Of a stretch of 18,027 bases of DNA, positions 1 to 7,551 are shown piece by piece. The translations under genes and the position numbers were made by a program. Numbering within the stretch: position 1 is the first letter of the stretch; every line of letters starts with the position of its first letter. The notes under the pieces are model-generated. The model ran no database searches. It was given only the letters and a program-made list of their open reading frames with translations, and was not told the origin of the DNA. Origin of the DNA: Akkermansia muciniphila (GTDB lineage: Bacteria; Verrucomicrobiota; Verrucomicrobiia; Verrucomicrobiales; Akkermansiaceae); NCBI GenBank assembly GCA_943324575.2, contig CALPMD020000002.1, forward strand, positions 1 to 18,027. Direction: 5' to 3'.

Positions 1-2
1 AG

Positions 3-584
3 GTGGTCGAAGCCGTCCGCGCCGAAGGACACGCCATCGGCAACCATTCGTGGAACCACCCGTCCTTTCCCCTGATCTCGAAATCCAATCTCGCCTACCA
101 AATCCGCAAATGCTCCCGCAGCCTTCAAGGCAATGATCTGCTTTTATTCCGCCCTCCCTTCGGACATCAGACGGCCTTTACCCAACTGATGATCAGGCTC
201 ATGGGTTATCGCGCGGTCACTTGGAACATCGTCCTCCCTGATTGGTTAGACCACAGTGGCGAGCAACTCGCCAACATGGCAGCCCAGCAAATCCGCCCCG
301 GCAGCATCCTGCTGATGCACGACGGCTTGATGGATTTCATCGAGGATCGTTTCACGGACCGCAGCCCGACTCTGGAAGCCGTAGAGCGAATTCTGGGCGC
401 TTTCAGCAATCAGTACGAATTCGTCACCATCCCTGAACTGATGGGGCGTGGAAATCCCGTGAAAACAAACTGGCTCATGAAGCCGGACATCAATCTTCTC
501 AACTCCCTCAAGCGCCAACGAGGAATCCCCCGCCGTTATATAGGAACGGAAATGGTGGGTTCTTGGCTCGGCTACAATCGTTAG
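3..584 (+). CDS. Polysaccharide deacetylase (NodB/CE4 fold), 5'-truncated
   Basis: This is the C-terminal part of a metal-dependent polysaccharide deacetylase, which removes acetyl groups from N-acetylated sugars of cell-wall or surface glycans. Visible CE4 motifs are motif 2 HSWNHP (His15 and His19 of the visible part, the usual metal ligands), motif 3 RPPFG (residues 50-54) and the late motif LLMHDG (103-108, with the His that normally acts in catalysis). The first motif (TFDDG, with the catalytic base and metal Asp) lies left of the window edge, so the GTG at base 3 is only where the visible frame begins, not the true start. A C-terminal tail of about 45 residues after the last motif has no recognisable domain. 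A glycosyltransferase follows after 15 bp on the same strand, so the two are probably co-transcribed in a surface-polysaccharide locus. Substrate cannot be told. Confidence 0.88.
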   Translation: MVEAVRAEGHAIGNHSWNHPSFPLISKSNLAYQIRKCSRSLQGNDLLLFRPPFGHQTAFTQLMIRLMGYRAVTWNIVLPDWLDHSGEQLANMAAQQIRPGSILLMHDGLMDFIEDRFTDRSPTLEAVERILGAFSNQYEFVTIPELMGRGNPVKTNWLMKPDINLLNSLKRQRGIPRRYIGTEMVGSWLGYNR

Positions 585-599
585 ACCCCACTTTCAGCT

Positions 600-1457
600 A
601 TGAAACTCAGCATCATCATTCCCTGTTATAATGCCGAGGACACCTTGGGAATGCAACTCGAGGCCCTCACCCACCAGCGCTGGTCAGAGCCGTGGGAGAT
701 TCTGCTTGTCGACAATCGCTCGACCGACCGCTCGCGGACCATCGCGGAAAGCTATCAGACCCACCTGCCACATCTGCGCATCATCGATGCCTCCGCCCGA
801 CAAGGGCAACCATTTGCCCTCAATACGGGGATACAGGCAGCTCATGGCGAATCGGTCGCAATCTGTGATGCGGATGATGAAGTGGCACCCGGATGGGTCG
901 CGGCGATGGGCGACGCCCTCGCGCGCCATGATTTCGTGGCTTGCCGACTGGACACCAAGAAGCTCAACCCCAGCTGGTGGCACGGCCACGAGCAGGAGAA
1001 CGGCTTGCAACGCATCTGGTATCCGCCATGGATGCCACATGCTGGGGGCGGGACCATTGGGTTCAGCAAGACACTGTTCGAACAAGTCGGCGAATTTGAT
1101 CACAGCCTACCCTATCTGCACGACACCGACTTCTGCTTCCGCGCCCAAATGCTCGGCCACCCTTTACACTTTGTCCCGGATGCGGTGCTTTACGTGCGCG
1201 GGCGCGACAGTCTCTGGGGACATTACCGCCAATCAAAAAATATGGCAGAATACAACGTCATCCTCGCCAAGCGCTACCGCAGGGATCATGACTCAGTGGG
1301 TAATTACTACACCCGCTTCATCACCGATTGGTTCGGCCTGCTACGCCGCACGCGCAGTCTACGCACCCGCGGCGGCCAGTTCGCCTGGATCTGGAGTTAT
1401 GGCCGCCAAGTCGGTCGTCTCAAAGGACTACTCAGCCACAGCGGCGTGCCCGTCTAG
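600..1457 (+). CDS. Glycosyltransferase family 2 (GT-A fold)
   Basis: This 285-residue protein opens with the typical GT2 start LSIIIPCYNAEDTL, followed by the nucleotide-binding segment ILLVDNRSTD (residues 34-43) and the metal-binding DxD region CDADDEV (89-95). The acceptor-side acidic motif is LHDTDFCFR (173-181). It should transfer a sugar from a nucleotide-diphosphate donor to a growing glycan at the cytoplasmic face. There is no convincing membrane segment, although the C-terminal third is rich in Arg and aromatic residues and may associate with the membrane. The ATG at base 600 puts the family start motif at residue 3 and is the only sensible start; no Shine-Dalgarno is seen before it. 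It lies 15 bp after the deacetylase, suggesting a shared polysaccharide pathway. The donor and acceptor sugars are not predictable. Confidence 0.9.
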   Translation: MKLSIIIPCYNAEDTLGMQLEALTHQRWSEPWEILLVDNRSTDRSRTIAESYQTHLPHLRIIDASARQGQPFALNTGIQAAHGESVAICDADDEVAPGWVAAMGDALARHDFVACRLDTKKLNPSWWHGHEQENGLQRIWYPPWMPHAGGGTIGFSKTLFEQVGEFDHSLPYLHDTDFCFRAQMLGHPLHFVPDAVLYVRGRDSLWGHYRQSKNMAEYNVILAKRYRRDHDSVGNYYTRFITDWFGLLRRTRSLRTRGGQFAWIWSYGRQVGRLKGLLSHSGVPV

Positions 1458-1465
1458 CAGACACT

Positions 1466-2545
1466 CTACTTCGCACTTTCAAACACCCCGCCGCCCAGCA
1501 TTCTGCCGCCATCATAAAGCGCGCAGATCTGGCCAGCTACGATCGCCCGTTGCGGCCGCTGGAACTTCAGGCGGATCTTACCGTCGCCGATCGGTTCTAA
1601 CATCGCCGGTTCCGCCTTCGCGCGGTAGCGCGGCTGTGCCTCGATCAAGAGCCGCGTGTCGAACGCCTCGTTGAGCGCCGACAAACTCCCCACCACGCAT
1701 TCCTGAGTGTAGAGCCCTTCCGAGCCGGGCACATCCCAACCGACGACCAACTGGTTCTTGGCCGCGTCTTTGCCCACCACCACGTAGGCCATGCCATCGC
1801 GCGGCGAGGCCACGCCGTGCCCCTTTCTCTGGCCCAGTGTGTAAAGATGGAGGCCACGGTGTTCGCCCAAAACCTTGCCCGTCACATCGACGATATCGCC
1901 GGGAGTATCCGCCACATAGTGCCGCAGGAAATCGCTCATCTTCACCTGCCCGAGGAAACAAATTCCCTGGCTGTCCTTCTTCTCCGCCACGGGCAGGCTG
2001 AAACGTCGCGCCACCTCGCGCACCTCGGGCTTGAGCATTTCCCCCGTCGGGAAAAGCGCATGCCCCGCCTGCCGCTGGGTCATCAGCGATAAGAAGTAAC
2101 TCTGATCCTTGTTCGGATCCGCCCCGCGCAGAATCGCCGCCGTACCGTCGGATAGCGTGCGGCGGCGCGCATAGTGCCCCGTCGCCACCTGCTCAAAACC
2201 CTGCGCCAGCGCGTAATCCAGAAAGACCCCGAATTTCATCTCGCGGTTGCACCACACATCGGGATTGGGCGTGATCCCCGATCGATAACCCTCGATCAAA
2301 TACTCTACGATCCGATCGCGGTAAGCATCGATCAAATCAATCACCCGATACTCGATTCCCAGCGACTTCGCCACCGCGCGCCCGTCCTCGATATCCTGTT
2401 CCCACGGACAATCCCCCGGAATCCCCTCGTCATTGATCCAGTTTTTCATGTAGCCAGCAGCCACCTCGTGGCCCTGCTCTACCAGCAGCGCTGCTGCCAC
2501 CGCGCTATCGACTCCACCCGAGAGTCCGACCAACACTTTCGCCAT
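1466..2545 (-). CDS. mnmA: tRNA-specific 2-thiouridylase MnmA
   Basis: This protein catalyses ATP-dependent sulfur insertion at C2 of the wobble uridine (U34) of tRNA-Lys, tRNA-Glu and tRNA-Gln in the cytoplasm. It is 359 residues from the chosen ATG, close to the E. coli length. The PP-loop GLSGGVDS lies at residues 7-14. The catalytic Cys99 is in NPDVWCN and the persulfide-carrying Cys196 is in GICFLG. The 97-residue distance between the two is the same as between the paired cysteines of the E. coli enzyme. The frame stays open for 13 codons upstream, but those codons are a repeat element that also precedes yicC, and homologues start at [11 protein letters not shown], so base 2545 is preferred. 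Its 3' end converges on the glycosyltransferase 8 bp away, and its 5' end is divergent from purT. No Shine-Dalgarno is visible. Confidence 0.96.
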   Translation of the reverse strand: MAKVLVGLSGGVDSAVAAALLVEQGHEVAAGYMKNWINDEGIPGDCPWEQDIEDGRAVAKSLGIEYRVIDLIDAYRDRIVEYLIEGYRSGITPNPDVWCNREMKFGVFLDYALAQGFEQVATGHYARRRTLSDGTAAILRGADPNKDQSYFLSLMTQRQAGHALFPTGEMLKPEVREVARRFSLPVAEKKDSQGICFLGQVKMSDFLRHYVADTPGDIVDVTGKVLGEHRGLHLYTLGQRKGHGVASPRDGMAYVVVGKDAAKNQLVVGWDVPGSEGLYTQECVVGSLSALNEAFDTRLLIEAQPRYRAKAEPAMLEPIGDGKIRLKFQRPQRAIVAGQICALYDGGRMLGGGVFESAK

Positions 2546-2555
2546 GCACAAACCA

Positions 2556-2588
2556 TCGAACATCCAGCCCCGAACGTCCAACATCGAA
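2556..2588 (-). repeat. Leader repeat A, copy 1 (before mnmA)
   Basis: Read on the - strand, this stretch begins TTCGATGTTGGACGTTCG and ends GGATGTTCGA. It matches the + strand copy at 3919-3949 at 27 of 31 positions. It ends 12 nt before the mnmA ATG (measured from the end of the shared GATGTTC), and is in frame with mnmA, where it would encode [10 protein letters not shown]. Repeats made of TTCGATGTT-like units are known to me from several GC-rich Gram-negative genomes as intergenic elements, but I cannot name a family. Confidence 0.7.
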
Positions 2589-2688
2589 GTGGGAAAAGAT
2601 CAATTTATCCCCACTCCCGGAATTCAAAATGCAGGATTGGCCGATTCCCTATCATTTGATTGAATCGCCCCCGCACTTACAAATAATG

Positions 2689-3897
2689 ATGACACCGCTC
2701 ACTATCGGCACACCACTTTCTCCGTCCGCCACCAAAGTTATGCTACTGGGCAGCGGCGAGCTCGGCAAGGAGGTCATCATCGCCCTCCAGCGGCTCGGCG
2801 TCGAAACCATTGCCGTTGACCGCTACCCCGATGCGCCGGGACACCAAGTCGCCCACCGCTCCCACGTCATCGACATGACCGACGGCGCGGCCCTGCGTGC
2901 GCTGGTGGAAAAGGAACAGCCGCACTTCATCGTGCCTGAAATCGAAGCCATCGCCACCGACATGCTTGTCGAAATCGAGCAAGCGGGCCTCGCCACGGTC
3001 ATCCCCACCGCGCGCGCCACCCAACTGACGATGAACCGCGAAGGCATCCGCCGCCTCGCTGCCGAAACCTTGAGCATCCCCACTTCGCCCTACCAATTTG
3101 CCAGCAGCCTCGCCGAGATGCAGGCCGCCATCGACGGCGGCATCGGCTACCCGTGCATCATCAAGCCGGTCATGTCGTCCTCCGGCAAGGGCCAGTCGAA
3201 GGTCGACAGCCCGGCCGAAGTCGCCGCCGCGTGGGACTACGCCGCCAGCGGTGGGCGCGTCAACCAAGGGCGCGTCATCGTCGAAGGGCTCGTCCGTTTC
3301 GATTACGAAATCACCCTGCTCACCGTGCGCTCACTCGGTGCCGACGGCGAAATAGAAACCCACTTTTGCGACCCGATCGGCCACGTCCAAGTCCACGGCG
3401 ATTATGTCGAAAGCTGGCAGCCTCAGGCCATGAGCCCACTCGCCCTCCAGCGCGCCCAGGACATCGCCCAAAAAGTCACCGCCAACCTCGGTGGCCGCGG
3501 GCTTTTCGGCGTCGAGCTTTTCGTCAAAGGCGACGAAGTCTGGTTCAGCGAAATCAGCCCACGCCCGCACGACACCGGCATGGTGACGATGTGCAGCCAA
3601 CTGCAAAACGAATTCGAACTCCACGCCCGCGCCATCCTCGGCCTGCCGGTCAACGTGTCCCAGCGCGCTCCCGGAGCCAGCGCCGTGATCTATGGCCAAC
3701 TCGAACAATCCGGAATCGCCTTCACCGGCGTCGATCAAGCCCTCCGCGTCCCACAAAGCGACATCCGCCTCTTCGGCAAACCCGAATCCTTCAGCCGCCG
3801 CCGCATGGGTGTCGCCCTCGCCACTGGTCAGGACACCGACGAAGCCCGTTCGCGCGCCAAACTCGCCGCCAGCCTCGTCGTTCCGGTCGCCAACTGA
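2689..3897 (+). CDS. purT: Formate-dependent phosphoribosylglycinamide formyltransferase PurT
   Basis: PurT converts GAR, formate and ATP into formyl-GAR in purine synthesis, the folate-independent alternative to PurN. The protein (402 residues) has the ATP-grasp layout. The N-terminal pre-ATP-grasp domain carries the signature [13 protein letters not shown] (residues 17-29) and [17 protein letters not shown]. The ATP loop is [11 protein letters not shown] (160-170). The metal-binding stretches FGVELFV and [15 protein letters not shown] are present, and the C-terminal lid has RLFGKPE and RRMGVALA. All of these are near-identical to the E. coli enzyme. Two adjacent ATG codons (2686 and 2689) are possible starts; 2689 best matches the usual MT-L-- beginning, but 2686 cannot be excluded. 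No Shine-Dalgarno is seen. It is divergent from mnmA across about 140 bp, and yicC follows 64 bp downstream. Confidence 0.96.
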   Translation: MTPLTIGTPLSPSATKVMLLGSGELGKEVIIALQRLGVETIAVDRYPDAPGHQVAHRSHVIDMTDGAALRALVEKEQPHFIVPEIEAIATDMLVEIEQAGLATVIPTARATQLTMNREGIRRLAAETLSIPTSPYQFASSLAEMQAAIDGGIGYPCIIKPVMSSSGKGQSKVDSPAEVAAAWDYAASGGRVNQGRVIVEGLVRFDYEITLLTVRSLGADGEIETHFCDPIGHVQVHGDYVESWQPQAMSPLALQRAQDIAQKVTANLGGRGLFGVELFVKGDEVWFSEISPRPHDTGMVTMCSQLQNEFELHARAILGLPVNVSQRAPGASAVIYGQLEQSGIAFTGVDQALRVPQSDIRLFGKPESFSRRRMGVALATGQDTDEARSRAKLAASLVVPVAN

Positions 3898-3918
3898 TAA
3901 TTTCTCATCCTTTCAACG

Positions 3919-3950
3919 TTCGGTGTTGGACCTTCGAGGCTCGATGTTCA
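3919..3950 (+). repeat. Leader repeat A, copy 2 (before yicC)
   Basis: This stretch begins TTCGGTGTTGGACCTTCG and ends CGATGTTCA. It matches the copy in front of mnmA at 27 of 31 positions. The shared GATGTTC ends 12 nt before the yicC ATG, the same distance as at mnmA. It is in frame with yicC and would encode VLDLRGSMF followed by MLSA before the chosen start. The gap between purT and yicC contains little else. Confidence 0.7.
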
Positions 3951-3961
3951 TGCTATCGGCC

Positions 3962-4837
3962 ATGCATTCGATGACAGGATTTGGCCGCGGCGCGGCGGCG
4001 ACAGACGCTTGGCAAGCGACGGTGGAGATCAGCTCCGTCAACCGCAAACAGGCCGAGGTGGTCGTGCAGGCACCGCGCGAGCTCAATGAACTCGACGCAC
4101 GGATTCGCAAGGCAGTGCTCGCGGTAGTTTCCCGCGGACGCATCCAGGTGTCGATCCACGTCGAACGACCACAGGGCACGGGTGCCAACTTACGCGTCGA
4201 TTCGGAGCTGGCGCTCGCGTTTTCCGCCGCCTTTGCCGATCTGGCAGCGACCGTCGGCCATGCGCTGTTGCCCAGCGCTTCGGACTTCCTCCGCCATCCA
4301 GGAATCATCGCGATAGGTAGCGGCGAAATCGACGCAGAGGCCGCATGGTTGGCGATCGAGCCCGCGCTCGCCGATGCGCTCGTCCAGCTGGCCGCGATGC
4401 GGGCACGCGAGGGCGAAGACCTCAAGGCCGACTTCATTTCAAGGCTCGGTGGACTGGTGATTTTTGGTCTTAAAATCAGCGCGCTCGCTCCGGCCCGACT
4501 GCTTCGCCAACGCGAGCTACTCACCAAACGGCTGCGCGATGCGGGCCTGGAAATCGATTTGGCCGATGAGCGCCTTGTCAAAGAGATCGCCCTCTTTGCC
4601 GACCGCTGCGACATCAGCGAGGAGCTGACCCGCCTGGATTCCCACTTCGCCAAGTTCCGCGAATACCTCGACGCCAACGAGCCACCCGGCCGCGCACTCG
4701 ATTTCCTTTGCCAAGAGCTGTTCCGCGAGTTCAACACCATTGGCTCGAAGGCCAACGATGCGGCCATCGCCCAAACCATCGTCGAAGCGAAGACCGAGCT
4801 GGAAAAAATCCGCGAGCAGGTCCAGAACCTCGAGTAA
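3962..4837 (+). CDS. yicC: YicC/YloC family RNA-processing protein
   Basis: This 291-residue protein starts MHSMTGFGRG, the family hallmark, and ends with the typical ELEKIREQVQNLE. The centre and C-terminus contain EEIT-type features: DISEELTRLDSHFAKF, then GRALDFLCQELFREFNTIGSKANDAAI, the signature of the DUF1732 half. YicC-family proteins are implicated in endoribonucleolytic turnover of RNA, including small RNAs. The start at 3962 was chosen by homology; in-frame ATG codons at 3944 and 3950 lie in or next to a repeat element and would add a few residues. No Shine-Dalgarno precedes any of them. It lies 64 bp after purT on the same strand. In many bacteria the neighbour is gmk or a nucleotide gene; here it is purT and a tRNA. 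Confidence 0.94.
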   Translation: MHSMTGFGRGAAATDAWQATVEISSVNRKQAEVVVQAPRELNELDARIRKAVLAVVSRGRIQVSIHVERPQGTGANLRVDSELALAFSAAFADLAATVGHALLPSASDFLRHPGIIAIGSGEIDAEAAWLAIEPALADALVQLAAMRAREGEDLKADFISRLGGLVIFGLKISALAPARLLRQRELLTKRLRDAGLEIDLADERLVKEIALFADRCDISEELTRLDSHFAKFREYLDANEPPGRALDFLCQELFREFNTIGSKANDAAIAQTIVEAKTELEKIREQVQNLE

Positions 4838-4904
4838 GCGATACTACGCCAGCCCGGATCGTGGCAGTGATTCGCAAAATTGCCGTCTGCTGCGCCGATG
4901 AAAC

Positions 4905-4933
4905 TTGCCAAGCCCCCGCCGCGGCTCTACCAC
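4905..4933 (+). promoter_or_regulatory. Candidate sigma70-type promoter for the tRNA
   Basis: A TTGCCA box (5 of 6 to TTGACA) at 4905-4910 is followed after 17 bp by TACCAC at 4928-4933 (3 of 6 to TATAAT). Transcription would start about 35 bp before the tRNA. The -10 match is poor, so this is only a suggestion from position and spacing. Confidence 0.25.
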
Positions 4934-4949
4934 TTGGCGCCCGCAAGGC

Positions 4950-4965
4950 ATGGAAGCGATTCCAT
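4950..4965 (+). other. Small hairpin in the tRNA leader
   Basis: ATGGAA and TTCCAT form a perfect 6-bp stem around a GCGA loop, which is a GNRA tetraloop. It ends 8 nt before the mature tRNA 5' end. It could help present the precursor to RNase P, or be chance. Confidence 0.4.
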
Positions 4966-4973
4966 CGTCACCG

Positions 4974-5046
<73 letters not shown>

Positions 5047-5106
5047 CTTTCCCCTCGTTGGGAAGCTGATTCTCGGGCGTGGATCGAGCTCAGCGCGCCA
5101 CAGCAC

Positions 5107-5664
5107 TTATTTTTTCGGCACAAAGGGTGGATGCGGAACCTTCACTCCGCTAGGGCATTTTCCGGTGCTGGTGCTACTGAGCGCCACACGCCCCGCAGCG
5201 TCGCGTTGGGTGCTGGAAAAGGAGCCCGCCGTATTGCCACGCGTCGTGCTATCACCGGTGAGCCCGCCCGAAGCATTGCGGAATTGAGTGCGAGTGGTGC
5301 TTGCCGAGCTCGTCGAGGTATCCGCGCTTCCGACAATACGGCCGCTCGCATCTCGGTAGGTGGTTCGGATCGGCCCTGATCCCGCGCTGTTAGTTGCCGC
5401 CGAGCCTGCCACTCGGCCACTGGCATCCCGGTATTCGGTGCGGACGGTTGAGCCTCCGGCGTTCGTGCGACTGGTGGCAGTACCTGTGATTTTTCCCGAG
5501 GCGTCGCGGGTCATGGCTTGCACCGTCCCTGCAGATTGTTGGCGGTACTCCACTGTCTGGACGATCCGCCCGGAGCTGTCGCGGACGACTTCCCGACAGG
5601 TCTGGGCCCCGGCAACGGTGGCGAAAATCAGGGGGGCGGCGAAGTGAAGGAGAAGTGTCTTCAT
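5107..5664 (-). CDS. Secreted protein of 25-residue DASGR tandem repeats
   Basis: I do not recognise a named family. The 185-residue product begins with a Sec signal peptide (MKTLLLHFAAPLIFATVAGA, likely cut before QT). The mature part is nearly all tandem repeat: five units of exactly 25 residues and a partial sixth, each built around R-D/N-A/S-S/A-G-R/K/G-hydrophobic. Examples are VVRDSSGRIV, TRDASGKITG, EYRDASGRVAG, TYRDASGRIVG, FRNASGGLTG and QRDAAGRVAL. The linkers are Ser/Thr/Gly/Ala-rich. A Cys just after the signal peptide and one near the end (GKCPSG) are the only cysteines of the mature chain and could form a closing disulfide. The unit resembles YD/RHS-type beta-hairpin repeats, so a secreted or periplasmic beta-rich protein is likely. 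It is divergent from the dGTPase gene and stands alone. Confidence 0.8.
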   Translation of the reverse strand: MKTLLLHFAAPLIFATVAGAQTCREVVRDSSGRIVQTVEYRQQSAGTVQAMTRDASGKITGTATSRTNAGGSTVRTEYRDASGRVAGSAATNSAGSGPIRTTYRDASGRIVGSADTSTSSASTTRTQFRNASGGLTGDSTTRGNTAGSFSSTQRDAAGRVALSSTSTGKCPSGVKVPHPPFVPKK

Positions 5665-5812
5665 GAGGTTTTAGCCATCCAAGCGGTGTGATTCGAATTT
5701 GATGCGCGGGATCGCATCGCTAGACCATAGAACGAAACGCCGGAATTCGCAAGTTGTCGATCTAGCCTGCATTTGCCCAAGGAAAGGTTTGCGGGTGGCG
5801 CCTTGACCGTCA

Positions 5813-7117
5813 ATGATTCGGCAAATGTTGAACCGATTCTACGGGGCTTTTGACACGGAACGACACTCGGGCGCTGGCGACGGGGCCGACTACCGTTCGC
5901 CCTTTCAGATCGACCGCGACCGCGTGCTGCACACGCCGACATTCCGGCGCCTGCAAAACAAGACGCAGGTCTTCTGGAGCGGCGAGTATGACTTCTATCG
6001 GACCCGGCTGACGCATTCGTTAGAAGTCGCACAGATCGGCAAGTCGATTTCTTACTGGCTGAAGAGCCAGCCCGACAGCCCCTTGGAAGATGATTTTTTC
6101 ATTGATCCGGATTTGCTGGAAGCCATCTGCCTCTCCCACGATCTGGGGCACCCTCCTTTCGGCCACGCGGGGGAGCGCACGCTGAACCATCTGATGCAAG
6201 AGCATGGCGGCTTTGAGGGCAACGCGCAGACGCTGCGCTTGCTTTCCGAACGCATCTTCTCTGCCAAACGCTGCGGCATGGATCCCACACGGGCGTTTCT
6301 GGACGGCGTGCTCAAATACAAATCGCTGTGGACGGATCTGAAGGCGTCAACGGGCAAGCTCCCCCATCACCACTTCATCTATGATGAGCAGCACGCCTAC
6401 CTCGACTGGGCACTGGCGGGTAATGATTTCCCACTGGAACTACCACCCGGCCCCGCACGCGATTCCTTCAAGTCGATCGAGTGCCAAGTGATGGATTGGG
6501 CGGACGACACGGCCTATTCGCTCAATGACCTGTCCGACAGTGTGCGGGCCGGATTTCTCAATATCGAGAAGATCGAAGCATGGGCCGAAAAGCAAGGCGA
6601 GGCGACCGGCCCGGACACTCCTCTTGGCGACCTGATGCGCGCGATCCGGCTCAAGCGGGTCGATCCATTTGTCGGCAAGCGCATCGGCAAATATATCCAG
6701 TCCACCCACTTGGAGACTGACGTCAATTTCCTCAGCGGTGTGACCAATCGTTATCGCTACCGGCTCGCCATCGATCCCACGGTTAAGGCTGAATCGAAGC
6801 TATTCAAACGTCTGGCCTTCGAGGTGGTCTTTCTTTCACCCCAATTGAAACAACTCGAGCACAAGGGCAGCCGGATCTTGAGGCAATTATGGGAAGTGCT
6901 GGGCGAACGCTACGTCTCCCAGCAAACGATCGACGGCCAAGACTTCCAGCTTCTTCCCGCAGACACCGCGGCCGAAATCGCCAGCGCGCCGAATGAGGCG
7001 ATGCGGGCCCGCTTGGTCTGCGATTTTCTCGCGGGGATGACCGACGGCTACGCAGCCAGAACGTATAAGCGCTTGTTTTCCCCAGACTTCGGCTCGATCG
7101 GGGATCTGGTCGGTTAG
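5813..7117 (+). CDS. dgt: dGTP triphosphohydrolase family HD protein
   Basis: This enzyme of the Dgt/dNTPase family would split dGTP (or other dNTPs) into the deoxynucleoside and triphosphate, helping to set the dNTP pool. The 434-residue protein shows the family opening YRSPFQIDRDRVLHTPTFRRLQNKTQ. The metal-binding His68 is in RTRLTHSLEV, the HD pair is His109-Asp110 in CLSHDLGHPPFGHAGE, and the last Asp is in WADDTAYSLND (about 229-239). Length and motif order suit the shorter type-2 branch. ATG 5813 is the longest sensible start; Met5 is an alternative. No Shine-Dalgarno lies at a usable distance. It converges on the FtsB-like gene with a 10-bp gap. The preferred dNTP cannot be read from sequence. 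Confidence 0.94.
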   Translation: MIRQMLNRFYGAFDTERHSGAGDGADYRSPFQIDRDRVLHTPTFRRLQNKTQVFWSGEYDFYRTRLTHSLEVAQIGKSISYWLKSQPDSPLEDDFFIDPDLLEAICLSHDLGHPPFGHAGERTLNHLMQEHGGFEGNAQTLRLLSERIFSAKRCGMDPTRAFLDGVLKYKSLWTDLKASTGKLPHHHFIYDEQHAYLDWALAGNDFPLELPPGPARDSFKSIECQVMDWADDTAYSLNDLSDSVRAGFLNIEKIEAWAEKQGEATGPDTPLGDLMRAIRLKRVDPFVGKRIGKYIQSTHLETDVNFLSGVTNRYRYRLAIDPTVKAESKLFKRLAFEVVFLSPQLKQLEHKGSRILRQLWEVLGERYVSQQTIDGQDFQLLPADTAAEIASAPNEAMRARLVCDFLAGMTDGYAARTYKRLFSPDFGSIGDLVG

Positions 7118-7127
7118 AGTCTCTCGC

Positions 7128-7463
7128 TTAGCGATGGAACTTTAGAACTCGCTCCCCGGGTCGGTAATAGTCGAGACGATCGCGCGCTTGAATTTCCAGA
7201 AACTCTCGATCCCCGCGCAGGGCTTTTAACTCGATCTGGTGGTTGTCACGTTCGGTGAGAACCTCTTTTTCCCGCGCCTTGGCCAGCTCTAACTTGCTTT
7301 CCAGTTTTTCCACTTCCCGATACTGGGGAAGAGCGGTCGCCACCACGACGAAGCCAATTGCGACACAGAATACCACAAATACAAAACGACCCGCCCCCTG
7401 AATGACCCGTACCCGGGCCTCCAAGTGCGTCAATTTGACGCCGGTGATGCGTTGTTTTGCCAT
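7128..7463 (-). CDS. FtsB/DivIC-like septum formation protein
   Basis: This 111-residue protein has the classic FtsB/DivIC layout: a short basic cytoplasmic N-terminus, one membrane segment (about 27-45, FVFVVFCVAIGFVVVATAL), a periplasmic coiled coil (about 48-85, rich in Glu, Lys and Leu heptads) and the family end motif EIQARDRLDYYRPGE. Such proteins link FtsL and FtsQ in the divisome and help activate septal peptidoglycan synthesis. In many bacteria the neighbour is eno; here the upstream gene is msrA, 88 bp away, with a 9-bp tandem repeat in the gap. A TTGACA box lies about 35 bp before the start. I leave the symbol blank because FtsB and DivIC cannot be told apart here. Confidence 0.88.
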   Translation of the reverse strand: MAKQRITGVKLTHLEARVRVIQGAGRFVFVVFCVAIGFVVVATALPQYREVEKLESKLELAKAREKEVLTERDNHQIELKALRGDREFLEIQARDRLDYYRPGERVLKFHR

Positions 7464-7474
7464 GTGGTTTACCG

Positions 7475-7503
7475 AGAAATCACACAGACACCCAAAATGT
7501 CAA
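7475..7503 (-). promoter_or_regulatory. Candidate promoter for the FtsB-like gene
   Basis: On the - strand a perfect TTGACA (7503-7498) is followed after 17 bp by ATTTCT (7480-7475), a poor -10. The 12-nt distance from the -10 to the ATG leaves only a very short leader. It suggests that the gene may have its own promoter rather than depending on msrA. Confidence 0.22.
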
Positions 7504-7510
7504 GAAAACT

Positions 7511-7540
7511 ATAGGTCCCATAGGTCCCATAGGTCCTATA
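7511..7540 (+). repeat. 9-bp tandem repeat ATAGGTCCC, copy 1
   Basis: There are three units of ATAGGTCCC (the third ends in T) and a final ATA, 30 bp in all. It starts 11 nt beyond the msrA stop codon on the - strand. The same 9-mer array, in the opposite orientation to the upstream gene, recurs at 13629-13653. The ends CTATAGG and CCTATA can pair, but there is no T tract, so it is not an obvious terminator. Confidence 0.85.
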
Positions 7541-7551
7541 AACCCGCAACC

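Noticed and set aside
631..1674. 347-codon frame overlapping the glycosyltransferase and mnmA
   Set aside because: It is an out-of-frame translation rich in Arg, Ser and Pro that crosses the convergent ends of two clear genes.
3153..3974. 273-codon frame inside purT on the same strand
   Set aside because: It is an Arg-rich out-of-frame shadow. purT motifs run through the whole region in the other frame.
3913..4911. 332-codon open frame antisense to yicC
   Set aside because: It is a Ser/Arg-rich shadow of the yicC coding strand and has no family signature.
7511..7540. Intrinsic terminator after msrA
   Set aside because: Only a weak 6-bp pairing of the array ends is possible, with no T tract. 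The structure is better described as a tandem repeat.
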